From: Amycolatopsis sp. NBC_01488
GTDB taxonomy: Bacteria > Actinomycetota > Actinomycetes > Mycobacteriales > Pseudonocardiaceae
Direction: 5' to 3'
Length of the DNA stretch: 64,000 bases
NCBI RefSeq assembly: GCF_036227105.1
Contig: NZ_CP109434.1
Coordinates: 7,040,501-7,104,500, forward strand
Under the pieces are notes generated by a model that was given only the letters and a program-made list of their open reading frames with translations, did no database searches and was not told the origin of the DNA. Positions within the stretch are counted from its first letter, which is position 1; every line of letters starts with the position of its first letter. Of this stretch, positions 33,418 to 43,013 are shown in pieces. Both the position numbers and the translations under genes were made by a program.

Positions 33418-34472
33418 CCGTCACCAAGGAGGCCCCCGTGACCGGGGAACCGACCGTCCACACGCGACGGTCGTGGACCGCGAACGTGTTCAAGGCCCGC
33501 GAGTCCGGCATCGTCCTCGCGCTGATCGTCCTGGTCGCGTTCACCGCGACGCAGAACTCCCGGTTCCTGTCCGGCCAGAGCATCCGCGACATCCTGCTCG
33601 GCACGGCGATCCTCGCGGTGCTCGCCGTCGGGCAGGCGATCGTGATGATCACCCGCAACATCGACCTGTCGGTCGGCTCGGTGCTCGGCCTCGCCGCCTT
33701 CGCCGTCGGCTCGCTGATGCGCGACAACCCGGGCCTGCCGGTGATCGTCGCCGTGCTGGCCGGCCTCGGCGTCGGCGCGGTCTGCGGGCTCGTGAACGGC
33801 GCGCTGGTCCGGTTCGGCCAGGTGCCGGCACTGGTGGTCACGCTCGGCACGCTCTACGCCTACCGCGGCGTCAGCTACTTCTGGGCGGGCGGCCAGCAGA
33901 TCAACGCCGACAAGCTGCCCGCGTCCTTCCTCGACTTCGGCACGGCGTCGGTGCTGGGTGTGCCGTGGCTGGTGCTCATCGCCCTGCTCGTCCTGGTGAT
34001 CGCCGGGATCGTGCTGCGGAGCTACCCGGCCGGGCGCCAGCTCTACGCGATGGGGTCGAGCCCGCAGGCCGCGCAGCTGGCCGGCATCCGGGTCGGCCGC
34101 AACACCACGGCGGCGTTCCTGGTCAGCGGCGCGCTGGCGGGACTCGCCGGGGTCCTGTTCGCCGCGCGGTTCGGCACCGTGGACGCGGCCGCCGGCACCG
34201 GCTACGAGCTGAACGTCGTCGCGGCGGCCGTCGTCGGCGGGGTCGCGGTGTTCGGCGGCAGCGGCTCGGTCTGGGGCGCGGGCCTCGGCGCGCTGCTGTT
34301 GACCGTCATCGGCAGCGCGCTGGCCGTGCTCGACATCAACCAGTTCTGGCAGCAGGCGATCGTCGGCGCGCTGATCCTGCTGGCCATCGGCGCCGACCGG
34401 CTCGTCGCCGTGCGGATTGAAAAAACACTGCGAAGGCGCTTAGGAACGCAGGAGAGGGATTCCCATGTCTGA
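33414..34472 (+). CDS. rhaP: Rhamnose ABC transporter permease
   Basis: A 352-residue CUT2 permease with about nine membrane helices and family motifs NIDLSVGSVLGLAAFAVG, NGALVRFGQVPALVVTLGTL and GGVAVFGGSGSVWGAGLGALLL. The ATG overlaps the rhaT stop; a GTG at 33438 has a better AAGGAGG site and may be the true start. It forms the membrane channel with RhaQ. Confidence 0.92.
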   Translation: MTVTKEAPVTGEPTVHTRRSWTANVFKARESGIVLALIVLVAFTATQNSRFLSGQSIRDILLGTAILAVLAVGQAIVMITRNIDLSVGSVLGLAAFAVGSLMRDNPGLPVIVAVLAGLGVGAVCGLVNGALVRFGQVPALVVTLGTLYAYRGVSYFWAGGQQINADKLPASFLDFGTASVLGVPWLVLIALLVLVIAGIVLRSYPAGRQLYAMGSSPQAAQLAGIRVGRNTTAAFLVSGALAGLAGVLFAARFGTVDAAAGTGYELNVVAAAVVGGVAVFGGSGSVWGAGLGALLLTVIGSALAVLDINQFWQQAIVGALILLAIGADRLVAVRIEKTLRRRLGTQERDSHV

Positions 34473-35472
34473 CCAAGGGAACCGGCTCGGCCGGCTGCTC
34501 AGCTGGGACGCCGCCGTCGTCCTGGTGACGGTCATCGTGCTGATCATCGCCTCTGGCGCCGTCGAGAACTTCGGCACCAGCCGCAACTTCACCTTCCTGC
34601 TGCTCGACCTGCTGCCGATCGCGCTGGTCGCGCTGCCGATGACGTTCATCATCGTGACCGGCGAGATCGACCTGTCGGTGGCGAGCACGCTCGGGCTGAC
34701 GTCCGCGGTGATGGGGTCGCTGTGGGACGCGGGGATGTCGATCGAGACGATCATCCCGCTCTGCATCCTGCTCGGCGCGGTCCTGGGCGCGTTGAACGGC
34801 TTCTTCGTCACCGTGCTGAAGCTGCCGTCGCTGGCCGTCACGATCGGCACCCTGGCTCTCTACCGCGGCCTCGCCTTCGTCGTCCTCGGCGACGGCGCGG
34901 TCGCCGACTTCCCGCGCGCCTACACCAGCTGGGTCACCGGGACGATCGGCGACGGGCCGATCCCGAACGTGCTCGTCCCGCTGCTCGTGGTGGCCCTGAT
35001 CTTCGGCGTCGTGCTGCACGCGACCCCGATCGGCCGTGGCGTCTTCGCGGCCGGCGCGGGCGAGCAGGCGGCCCGGTTCGCCGGGATCCGCACCGGGCGG
35101 CTGAAGTTCTGGCTCTACGTCGTGAGCGGTGCGGTCGCCGGGCTCGCCGGGATCCTCTGGACCCTCCGTTACTCGAGTGCCCGCGCCGACAACGGCTACG
35201 GCCTCGAACTCGCCGTCGTGGCCGCTGTACTGCTCGGCGGCGTGTCCATCTTCGGCGGCAAGGGCACGCTGCCCGGCGTGCTCGCCGGAGTGGTCCTGTT
35301 GGCGTCGCTGCAGAACGCCCTGCGCCTGCAGGACGTGTCCAACGAGGCGCTCAACATCGTGACCGGCGTGCTGCTCATCGTGTCGGTCCTGCTGCCCAAC
35401 ATCGTGTCCTCGGCCCGGACGGCGCTGCGACGCCGGCACCGGGCTCCCAGCGCGGTTTCCCCAGAAAGGTGA
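34465..35472 (+). CDS. rhaQ: Rhamnose ABC transporter permease
   Basis: A 335-residue paralogue of the preceding permease: GEIDLSVASTLGLTSAVMGSLWD, VTVLKLPSLAVTIGTLALYRG and GGVSIFGGKGTLPGVLAGVVLLASLQNALRL. It overlaps the rhaP end by 8 nt, so translation is coupled. With rhaP it makes a heterodimeric pore. Confidence 0.92.
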   Translation: MSDQGNRLGRLLSWDAAVVLVTVIVLIIASGAVENFGTSRNFTFLLLDLLPIALVALPMTFIIVTGEIDLSVASTLGLTSAVMGSLWDAGMSIETIIPLCILLGAVLGALNGFFVTVLKLPSLAVTIGTLALYRGLAFVVLGDGAVADFPRAYTSWVTGTIGDGPIPNVLVPLLVVALIFGVVLHATPIGRGVFAAGAGEQAARFAGIRTGRLKFWLYVVSGAVAGLAGILWTLRYSSARADNGYGLELAVVAAVLLGGVSIFGGKGTLPGVLAGVVLLASLQNALRLQDVSNEALNIVTGVLLIVSVLLPNIVSSARTALRRRHRAPSAVSPER

Positions 35473-35477
35473 CGAAG

Positions 35478-36539
35478 ATGTCCCGACGGTTCCTCACCGG
35501 TGCAGTGTCGGCCGGGCTGGTGCTCGTGCTGGCCGCCTGCAGCGGCACCACCAAGAACGACAGCGGCGGCTCCGGCGCGCAGCAGTCGACCGCCACGGCC
35601 AACCCCAACGCCGCGGCCAAGGAAGGCGTCAAGATGGCCTTCCTGCCCAAGCAGCTCAACAACCCCTACAGCGACATCGAGGTCAGCGGCGGCAAGGCCG
35701 CGCTGGCCGAGCTGAAGGGCGAGTACAAGCTGGTCGGGCCGAACGACGCGAGCGCGTCGTCGCAGGTCAGCTACATCAACACGCTGATCCAGCAGCAGCA
35801 GGACGTGATCGGCATCGCCGCGAACGACCCGAACGCCGTGTGCCCGTCGCTCAACCAGGCCCGCAGTGCCGGCATCAAGGTCGTCGCGTTCGACTCCGAC
35901 GCCGCCAAGGACTGCCGCGACGTCTTCATCAACCAGGCCACCACCCAGGGCATCGGCGAGGCGCTGGCCAAGCAGGCCAAGGACCTCTCCGGCGGCTCCG
36001 GCGAGGTCGCGGTCCTGTCCGCGACGCCGAACGCGACCAACCAGAACGCCTGGATCGACGTGTTCAAGAAGGAGCTGGCCAAGCCGGAGTACTCGACCCT
36101 GAAGCTGGACAAGGTCGCGTACGGCAACGACGACGACCAGAAGTCGTTCCAGGAGGCCCAGGGCCTGCTGCAGTCGTTCCCGAACCTCAAGGTGATCATC
36201 GCGCCGACCACCGTCGGCATCGCGGCCGCGGCGCGTTACGTCAGCTCGTCGAGCTACAAGGGCAAGGTCGCGGTGACCGGGCTCGGCACGCCGAACCAGA
36301 TGCGCGCCTTCGTCAAGGACGGCACGGTCAAGCAGTTCGCGCTGTGGAACCCGGCCGACATCGGCTACCTCGCCGCCTACGCGGGCGTCGCGCTCAAGTC
36401 GGGGCAGATCTCCGGCAAGGAGGGCGAGAAGTTCAAGGCGGGCAAGCTCGGCGACTACACCATCGGCGCGAACGGGGAGATCGTCCTCGGCCCGCCGACG
36501 ACGTTCGACGCGAACAACATCGACAAGTTCAACTTCTGA
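35478..36539 (+). CDS. rhaS: Rhamnose ABC transporter, substrate-binding lipoprotein
   Basis: A 353-residue protein with a lipoprotein signal (lipobox LAAC at about residue 18), then a periplasmic-binding fold: KMAFLPKQLNNPYSDIEVSGG, IGIAANDPNAVCPSLNQARSAGIKVVAFDSDA, and TGLGTPNQMRAFVKDGTVKQFALWNPADIGYLA. It is the extracellular rhamnose receptor tethered to the membrane. It starts 5 bases after rhaQ. Confidence 0.92.
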   Translation: MSRRFLTGAVSAGLVLVLAACSGTTKNDSGGSGAQQSTATANPNAAAKEGVKMAFLPKQLNNPYSDIEVSGGKAALAELKGEYKLVGPNDASASSQVSYINTLIQQQQDVIGIAANDPNAVCPSLNQARSAGIKVVAFDSDAAKDCRDVFINQATTQGIGEALAKQAKDLSGGSGEVAVLSATPNATNQNAWIDVFKKELAKPEYSTLKLDKVAYGNDDDQKSFQEAQGLLQSFPNLKVIIAPTTVGIAAAARYVSSSSYKGKVAVTGLGTPNQMRAFVKDGTVKQFALWNPADIGYLAAYAGVALKSGQISGKEGEKFKAGKLGDYTIGANGEIVLGPPTTFDANNIDKFNF

Positions 36540-36604
36540 GCGGCCTCCGCGGCCGGACCGGATCGCCGCCCCGGTCCGGCCGCGGGTTCCACAAAGGACG
36601 GATT

Positions 36605-36949
36605 GTGCCCCGATACTGCTTCTGCCTGCAGGTGAAGCCGGACCGGACGGCCGAGTACGCGCGGCGGCACCGCGCGGTGTGGCCCGAGATGCGGCAGGCC
36701 CTGCTCGACACCGGCTGGCGCGACTACTCGCTGTTCCTGCGCGAAGACGGCCTCCTGATCGGCTACGTCGAAGCCGACGACCTCGAAGCCGCGCAGGCGG
36801 CGATGGCGAAGACCGAGGTCAACACCCGCTGGCAGGCGGAGATGGCGGAGTTCTTCACCGGTCTCGACGGCGGCCCGCCCGACGAAGGCTTCCAGCTGCT
36901 CGAAGAGGTCTTCCACCTCGAACCCCCCACCGTCGCGGAAGGACAGTGA
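36605..36949 (+). CDS. rhaM: L-rhamnose mutarotase
   Basis: A 114-residue dimeric alpha/beta-barrel enzyme (RhaM/RhaU), GTG start after AAAGGA. The family pattern is plain: CFCLQVKPDRTAEYARRHRAVWPEM (catalytic His), GWRDYSLFLREDGLLIGYVE, and NTRWQAEMAEFF. It interconverts alpha and beta L-rhamnose before isomerisation. Confidence 0.93.
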   Translation: MPRYCFCLQVKPDRTAEYARRHRAVWPEMRQALLDTGWRDYSLFLREDGLLIGYVEADDLEAAQAAMAKTEVNTRWQAEMAEFFTGLDGGPPDEGFQLLEEVFHLEPPTVAEGQ

Positions 36950-36954
36950 TCGCC

Positions 36955-38121
36955 ATGGGCGACTTGACGGCCGTGAAAGCGGCTTTGCGGGCCCAGCGCA
37001 TCGAAACGCCGTCGTGGGCGTACGCGAACTCGGGCACGCGCTTCAAGGTGTTCCCGCAACCGGGCGTCCCGCGGACGCCCGAAGAGAAGATCGCCGACGC
37101 CGCGACCGTGCACCGCTTCACCGGGGTCGCCCCGAGCGTCGCGTTGCACATCCCGTGGGACCGCGTCGACGACTACGGTGCCCTGACCGCGTACGCGCGT
37201 GACGCCGGTGTCGAGATCGGCGCGATCAACACCAACGTGTTCCAGGACGAGGACTACAAGCTCGGCTCGGTCACGAACCCGGACGCCGGCATCCGCCGCA
37301 AGGCCACCGACCACCTCCTCGAGGCGATCTCCATCATGGACGCGACGGGTTCGCGCGACCTCAAGCTGTGGTTCTCCGACGGCATCAACTACCCCGGCCA
37401 GGACGACCTCCGGGACCGCCAGGACCGGCTGGCCGCGGCGTTGAAGGAGACCTACGACCGGCTCGGCGACCACCAGCGGATGCTGCTGGAGTACAAGCTC
37501 TTCGAGCCGGCGTTCTACGCCACCGACGTCCCGGACTGGGGTACGTCGTACGCCCACTGCATCGAGCTGGGGGAGAAGGCGACGGTGTGCATCGACACCG
37601 GCCACCACGCCCCCGGCACGAACATCGAGTTCATCGTCGCGTTCCTGCTGCGCGCCGGGAAGCTCGGCGCGTTCGACTTCAACTCGCGCTTCTACGCCGA
37701 CGACGACCTCATGGTCGGGGCGGCGGACCCGTTCCAGCTGTTCCGGATCATGTACGAGATCGTCCGCGGCGACGCCCTCGACCCGGCGTACGGCATCGCG
37801 TTCATGCTCGACCAGTGCCACAACATCGAGGCCAAGATCCCGGCGATCATCCGGTCGGTGATGAACGTCCAGGAGGCCACGGCCAAGGCGCTGCTCGTCG
37901 ACCGTCCCGCTCTGCGCGTGGCCCAGCAGGCAGGGGACGTGCTCGGCGCGAACGCCGTGCTGATGGACGCCTACAACACCGACGTCCGGCCGCTGCTGGC
38001 CGAGCTGCGCGAGGACGCCGGGCTCGACCCGGACCCCGTCGCGGCCTACCACCGCAGCGGGTACCAGGAGAAGATCGTGGCCGAGCGCGCCGGCGGCACG
38101 CAGGCCGGATGGGGAGCATGA
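36955..38121 (+). CDS. rhaI: L-rhamnose isomerase (RhaI type)
   Basis: A 388-residue TIM-barrel isomerase of the Pseudomonas/Rhizobium class rather than the E. coli RhaA class. It has metal and acid-base motifs HIPWDRVDDY, LLEYKLFEPAFYATDVPDWG, CIDTGHHAPGTNIE and FDFNSRFYADDDLMVG. It converts L-rhamnose to L-rhamnulose. ATG is used; a GTG at 36946 overlapping the mutarotase stop is also possible. Its TGA overlaps the next ATG. Confidence 0.93.
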   Translation: MGDLTAVKAALRAQRIETPSWAYANSGTRFKVFPQPGVPRTPEEKIADAATVHRFTGVAPSVALHIPWDRVDDYGALTAYARDAGVEIGAINTNVFQDEDYKLGSVTNPDAGIRRKATDHLLEAISIMDATGSRDLKLWFSDGINYPGQDDLRDRQDRLAAALKETYDRLGDHQRMLLEYKLFEPAFYATDVPDWGTSYAHCIELGEKATVCIDTGHHAPGTNIEFIVAFLLRAGKLGAFDFNSRFYADDDLMVGAADPFQLFRIMYEIVRGDALDPAYGIAFMLDQCHNIEAKIPAIIRSVMNVQEATAKALLVDRPALRVAQQAGDVLGANAVLMDAYNTDVRPLLAELREDAGLDPDPVAAYHRSGYQEKIVAERAGGTQAGWGA

Positions 38122-40154
38122 CGATGACCGTGCCGGAGCAGCTCATCGCGCGCAGCAACGCGCTCGGGGCCGACCCGCGCAACACCAACTACGCCGGCGG
38201 CAACACCTCCGCCAAGGGCGCCGTCACCGACCCGGTGACCGGCACGCCGACGGACGTGCTGTGGGTCAAGGGCTCCGGCGGCGACCTCGGCACGCTCAAG
38301 GAATGCGGGCTCGCGGTGCTGCGCCTCGACCGGCTGCGGTCCCTGGTGGACGTCTACCCGGGCGTCGAGCGCGAGGACGAGATGGTCGCCGCGTTCGACT
38401 ACTGCCTGCACGGCCGAGGCGGCGCGGCACCCTCGATCGACACGGCGATGCACGGCCTGGTCGAGGCCCCGCACGTCGACCACCTGCACCCCGACTCCGG
38501 CATCGCGCTGGCCACGGCGGCCGACGGCGCGGCGCTGACGAAGGAATGCTTCGGCGACCGCGTCGCGTGGGTGGACTGGCGGCGGCCCGGCTTCCAGCTG
38601 GGCCTGGACATCGCCGCGGTCAAGGCGGCCAACCCGCAGGCCATCGGCGTGATCCTCGGCGGCCACGGCATCACGGCGTGGGGTGCCACCTCGGAAGAGT
38701 GCGAGCGGAACTCGCTCGACATCATCCGGACCGCCGAGGAGTTCCTGGCCTCGCGCGGCATCGCCGAGCCGTTCGGGCCGGTCGTCCCGGGTTTCGAGGC
38801 GCTCCCCGAAACCGAGCGGCACGCGCGTGCCGCGGCCCTGGCGCCGGTGGTCCGCGGGCTGGCCTCGACCGACCAGCGGCAGGTCGGGCACTACACCGAC
38901 AGCGACGTCGTGCTCGACTTCCTGGCGCGCGAGAAGCTCGCGGCCCTCGCGGCTCTCGGGACGTCGTGCCCGGACCACTTCCTGCGTACCAAGGTCCGGC
39001 CGCTGGTGGTGGATCTCCCCGCGACGGCGCCACTGGAGGACGTCGTCGCGCGGCTGAAGGAGCTGCACGGCGAGTACCGCGACGCCTACCGCGCCTACTA
39101 CGAGCGGCACGCCACCCCGGACTCGCCCGCGATGCGCGGCGCCGACCCGGCGATCGTGCTCGTCCCGGGTGTCGGGATGTTCTCCTTCGGCAAGGACAAG
39201 CAGACCGCGCGCGTGGCGGGCGAGTTCTACGTCAACGCGATCAACGTCATGCGCGGCGCAGAGGCCGTTTCCTCCTACGCGCCGATCCCCGAGAGCGAGA
39301 AGTTCCGGATCGAGTACTGGGCGCTCGAGGAGGCGAAGCTACAGCGGATGCCGAAGCCCAAGCCTCTCGCCGGGCGGATCGCGCTGGTGACCGGGGCGGC
39401 GTCGGGCATCGGCAAGGCCATCGCCCAGCGGCTCGCCGCCGAGGGCGCCTGCGTCGCCATCGCCGACCTCAACGCCTCGGCCGCCGAGGAAACGGCGACC
39501 GAGATCGGGAACGCGGACAAGGCGATCGCGGTCACCGCCGACGTCACCGACGCCGACGCGGTCCAGGCCGCGATGGACGCCACCGTGCTCGCCTTCGGCG
39601 GGATCGACCTGGTCGTCAACAACGCCGGGCTGTCCATCTCGAAGCCGCTGCTGGAAACCACCGAGCGCGACTGGGACCTCCAGCACGACGTGATGGCCAA
39701 GGGCTCGTTCCTGGTCGCGCGGGCGGCGGCCAAGGCGATGATCGATCAGGGCATCGGCGGCGACGTCGTGTACATCTCGTCGAAGAACTCGGTGTTCGCG
39801 GGTCCGAACAACGTCGCCTACGGCGCGGCGAAGGCCGACCAGGCCCACCAGGTCCGGCTGCTGGCCGCCGAGCTGGGCGCGCACGGCATCCGCGTCAACG
39901 GCGTCAACCCCGACGGCGTCGTCCAGGGCTCCGGCATCTTCGCCGGCGGCTGGGGCGCCCAGCGCGCCGCCGTCTACGGCGTCGAGGAGTCGAAGCTCGG
40001 CGAGTTCTACGCCCAGCGGACCATCCTCAAGCGCGAAGTGCTGCCCGAGCACGTCGCGGCCGCGGTGTTCGCCCTCACCGGCGGCGACCTCACCCACACC
40101 ACCGGCCTGCACGTGCCGGTGGACGCCGGGGTGGCCGCCGCGTTCCTGCGATAG
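38118..40154 (+). CDS. rhaD: Bifunctional rhamnulose-1-phosphate aldolase / short-chain dehydrogenase
   Basis: A 678-residue fusion. Residues about 1-400 are a class II aldolase domain (NTNYAGGNTSAKG, DHLHPDSGIALATAADG, GVILGGHGITAWG). Residues about 420-678 are an SDR domain with cofactor motif VTGAASGIGKAIAQ, NNAG and catalytic YGAAK. The first half splits rhamnulose-1-phosphate into dihydroxyacetone phosphate and L-lactaldehyde; the second oxidises or reduces lactaldehyde. The fused form is standard in rhizobia and actinobacteria. GGGGAG precedes the ATG. Confidence 0.93.
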   Translation: MTMTVPEQLIARSNALGADPRNTNYAGGNTSAKGAVTDPVTGTPTDVLWVKGSGGDLGTLKECGLAVLRLDRLRSLVDVYPGVEREDEMVAAFDYCLHGRGGAAPSIDTAMHGLVEAPHVDHLHPDSGIALATAADGAALTKECFGDRVAWVDWRRPGFQLGLDIAAVKAANPQAIGVILGGHGITAWGATSEECERNSLDIIRTAEEFLASRGIAEPFGPVVPGFEALPETERHARAAALAPVVRGLASTDQRQVGHYTDSDVVLDFLAREKLAALAALGTSCPDHFLRTKVRPLVVDLPATAPLEDVVARLKELHGEYRDAYRAYYERHATPDSPAMRGADPAIVLVPGVGMFSFGKDKQTARVAGEFYVNAINVMRGAEAVSSYAPIPESEKFRIEYWALEEAKLQRMPKPKPLAGRIALVTGAASGIGKAIAQRLAAEGACVAIADLNASAAEETATEIGNADKAIAVTADVTDADAVQAAMDATVLAFGGIDLVVNNAGLSISKPLLETTERDWDLQHDVMAKGSFLVARAAAKAMIDQGIGGDVVYISSKNSVFAGPNNVAYGAAKADQAHQVRLLAAELGAHGIRVNGVNPDGVVQGSGIFAGGWGAQRAAVYGVEESKLGEFYAQRTILKREVLPEHVAAAVFALTGGDLTHTTGLHVPVDAGVAAAFLR

Positions 40155-40164
40155 GGAGGATCGG

Positions 40165-41586
40165 ATGACCCTCGACCGCATCACGCCGCGCAAGACCCGC
40201 GTCGGGCTCGTTTCCGGCGGGCTCGGCGCCTACTGGCCGCAGTTCCCGTCGCTGCTGCCGCAGCTGGCAGCCTCGGCCCGGCGTGTCGCCGACCGACTGT
40301 CCGAAATGGACTGTGAAATCGTCGACGCCGGGTTCGTCTCGGACGCGCAGCAGGGCGCGGCCGCCGCGGAAAAGCTGCGGGTGGCCGGCTGTGACCTGAT
40401 CGTCGGGTTCCTCACGACCTACCTGACCTCCAGCATGCTGGCGCCGGTCGCGCAGCGCTCGGGCGCGCCGGTGCTGCTGCTCAACCTGCAGCCCACCGAG
40501 GCGATGGACCACGAGTCCTTCGACACCGGCGCGTGGCTGGCCTACTGCGGGGCTTGCCCGCTCCCGGAGATGGCCAACGCGTTCCGCCGCGTCGATGTCG
40601 AGTTCCGCTCGGTGTCCGGCTACCTCGAGGACGCGCGCGCCTGGACGCGGATCGAGCGCTGGATCAAGGCCGCGGGCGTCCGTGCGGCGCTGCGGCACGG
40701 ACGGCACGGCCTGCTCGGGCACCTCTACCCGGGCATGATGGACGTCTCCACCGACCCGACCCTGGTGTCCGGCCAGCTCGGCGGGCACGTCGAGATCCTG
40801 GAGGTCGACGACCTGCGCGTGCGGGTCGAGAAGGTCACCGACGACGAAACCGCCGCACGCGTCGCCCTGGCGCGCGAAGTGTTCACTGTGGACGAGTCCG
40901 TAGTGGACGAAGACTTCGCCTGGGGCGCGCGGGTTTCCGTGGCGCTCGACCGGCTCGTCGAAGACTTCTCCCTCGACTCCCTGGCCTACTACCACCGCGG
41001 CCTCGACGGCGAGACCCACGAGCGGGTCGGCGCCGGGTTCATCCTCGGTGCGTCCCTGCTGACCGCGCGCGGCATCCCGGCCGTCGGCGAGTACGAGCTG
41101 CGGACGTCCCTCGCGATGCTGGTCATGGACCGCCTCGGCGCGGGCGGCTCGTTCACCGAGCTGCAGGCACTGAACTTCCGCGACAACGTGGTCGAGATGG
41201 GCCACGACGGCCCGGCGCACCTCGGCATCAGCGCGCGCAAGCCGCTGCTGCGCGGCCTCGGCGTCTACCACGGCAAGCGCGGCTGGGGCGTGTCGGTGGA
41301 GTTCGACGTCAAGCACGGGCCGGTGACGCTGTGCGGGCTCGGGCAGCGGCGCGACGGGACGTTCACGCTCATCGCGTCCGAAGGCACGGTCGTGCCCGGG
41401 CCGCTGCTGCGGATCGGCAACACGACCTCGCGCGTCGACTTCGGCTGCGACCCGGGGGAGTGGACCGACGCGTGGTCGGCCAGCGGCATCGCGCACCACT
41501 GGGCGCTCGGCACGGGCCACCGCGTCGCCGAGCTGACGGCGGTGGCGGACCTGCTCGGCCTGGAGCTGACCGTGGTGAACCCGTGA
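40165..41586 (+). CDS. L-arabinose/L-fucose isomerase-like protein in the rhamnose operon
   Basis: A 473-residue protein of the AraA/FucI-like fold. The N-terminal domain reads RVGLVSGGLGAYWPQFPSLLPQL and VGFLTTYLTSSMLAPVAQRSG. Likely metal ligands are in GEYELRTSLAML, NVVEMGHDGPAH and the C-terminal IAHHWALGTGH. L-rhamnose isomerisation is already covered by RhaI, so this enzyme probably handles a second aldose (L-fucose, L-arabinose, L-lyxose) or assists the pathway. It is 10 bases after rhaD, and its stop overlaps the start of rhaB by GTGA. Confidence 0.8.
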   Translation: MTLDRITPRKTRVGLVSGGLGAYWPQFPSLLPQLAASARRVADRLSEMDCEIVDAGFVSDAQQGAAAAEKLRVAGCDLIVGFLTTYLTSSMLAPVAQRSGAPVLLLNLQPTEAMDHESFDTGAWLAYCGACPLPEMANAFRRVDVEFRSVSGYLEDARAWTRIERWIKAAGVRAALRHGRHGLLGHLYPGMMDVSTDPTLVSGQLGGHVEILEVDDLRVRVEKVTDDETAARVALAREVFTVDESVVDEDFAWGARVSVALDRLVEDFSLDSLAYYHRGLDGETHERVGAGFILGASLLTARGIPAVGEYELRTSLAMLVMDRLGAGGSFTELQALNFRDNVVEMGHDGPAHLGISARKPLLRGLGVYHGKRGWGVSVEFDVKHGPVTLCGLGQRRDGTFTLIASEGTVVPGPLLRIGNTTSRVDFGCDPGEWTDAWSASGIAHHWALGTGHRVAELTAVADLLGLELTVVNP

Positions 41587-43013
41587 CGCGGGTGGCGGCC
41601 GTCGACCTCGGCGCGTCCAGCGGGCGCGTGATGGCCGGGACCGCCGGGCCCGGCGTGCTGAGCGTCGAGGAGGTGCGGCGCTTCCCGAACGGCGGAATCC
41701 CGGCGGGACCGCTGCTGTACTGGGACGTCCTGGGGCTGTACCGCGAAACTCTCGCCGGGATCCGGGAGGCCGGACCGCTCGACGGCGTCGGGATCGACTC
41801 GTGGGCCGTCGACTACGGGCTGCTGGACGAGCGGGGCGCGCTGCTCGGCAACCCCGTCCACTACCGCGATCCGCGGACGGACGGAGTCCCCGCCGCGGTG
41901 GCCGCGAAGGTCTCCGACCGCGAGCTCTACGACGTCACCGGGGTGCAGCGGCTGCCGTTCAACACGCTGTACCAGCTGGTGTCCGAAGGCGACCGGCTCG
42001 ACGCGGCGCGGACGATGCTGCTGATCCCGGACCTGCTGAACTACTGGCTCACGGGGTCGATCGGCGCCGAGCGCACGAATGCGTCGACCACGCAGCTCTA
42101 CGACGTGCGCGCGCGGACCTGGGCGACCTCGCTCGCTTCGCAGGTCGGGATCCCGCCCCGGCTGCTGCCGCCCCTGCGCGATCCCGGCACGGTGGTCGGC
42201 ACGGCTCGCGAACTGTCCGGGCTGCCGGTGGTCGCGGTGGGCTCGCACGACACGGCGTCCGCGGTGGTCGCCGTGCCCGCCTCGCCGGGGACGAACTTCG
42301 CGTACATCTCGTCGGGTACGTGGTCGCTGGCCGGGCTGGAGCTGCCCGAACCCGAACTCGGCGACGCGGCCATGGCGGCGAACTTCACCAACGAGGGCGG
42401 CGTCGACGGCACGATCCGCTTCCTGCGCAACGTGATGGGCCTGTGGGTGCTGTCGGAGACGCTGCGGACGTGGTCCACTTCGGACCTTCCCGGCCTGCTT
42501 CGCGCCGCGGCGTCGTCGCCCGGGCCGGCGTCGGTCGTCGACATCGACGCCCCGGAGTTCCTGCCACCGGGCGACATGCCGGCGCGTCTTGCGGCCGCCT
42601 GCACGGCGACGGGCCAGCGACCGCCGTCCGGCCGGGCCGCGGTGGTCCGGTGCATCTTGGACAGCCTGGCCCTGGCGTACCGCCGCACGCTCCGCCAGGC
42701 GGCTTCGCTGACCGGCCGCACCATCGACGTCGTCCACGTCGTCGGCGGCGGCGCGCGCAACGAGCTGCTGTGCCGGTTGACGGCGGACGCGTGTGGCGTG
42801 CCGGTCCTGGCCGGCCCGGTCGAGGCGGCGGCGCTGGGGAATGTGCTGGTCCAGGCCCGGGCGCTGGGGGAGGATCTCCCCGACCTGGCGGCGATGCGCG
42901 CGCTGGTGCGCGAGACGCAGGAGGTCCGCCGCTACGAGCCGTCCGGCGAGGGCGACTGGGCCGCGGCGGAGGCCCGGCTGGGCAGCCGGGACTCCCTTGG
43001 CCGCAACGCCTAG
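41583..43013 (+). CDS. rhaB: Rhamnulokinase
   Basis: A 476-residue FGGY-family kinase starting (GTG) TRVAAVDLGASSGRVMAG. The motifs SWAVDYGLLDERG, VGSHDTASAVVAVPA, ISSGTWSLAGLEL and VVGGGARNELLCRLTADA match rhamnulokinase. It phosphorylates L-rhamnulose at C1. It is the last gene of the operon, and its stop overlaps the convergent DsbA-fold gene by 4 nt. Confidence 0.93.
   Translation: MTRVAAVDLGASSGRVMAGTAGPGVLSVEEVRRFPNGGIPAGPLLYWDVLGLYRETLAGIREAGPLDGVGIDSWAVDYGLLDERGALLGNPVHYRDPRTDGVPAAVAAKVSDRELYDVTGVQRLPFNTLYQLVSEGDRLDAARTMLLIPDLLNYWLTGSIGAERTNASTTQLYDVRARTWATSLASQVGIPPRLLPPLRDPGTVVGTARELSGLPVVAVGSHDTASAVVAVPASPGTNFAYISSGTWSLAGLELPEPELGDAAMAANFTNEGGVDGTIRFLRNVMGLWVLSETLRTWSTSDLPGLLRAAASSPGPASVVDIDAPEFLPPGDMPARLAAACTATGQRPPSGRAAVVRCILDSLALAYRRTLRQAASLTGRTIDVVHVVGGGARNELLCRLTADACGVPVLAGPVEAAALGNVLVQARALGEDLPDLAAMRALVRETQEVRRYEPSGEGDWAAAEARLGSRDSLGRNA

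Noticed and set aside
31740..43013. Horizontal acquisition of the rhamnose locus
   Set aside because: Base composition and codon use match the flanks, and no integrase, tRNA or attachment repeat is visible.
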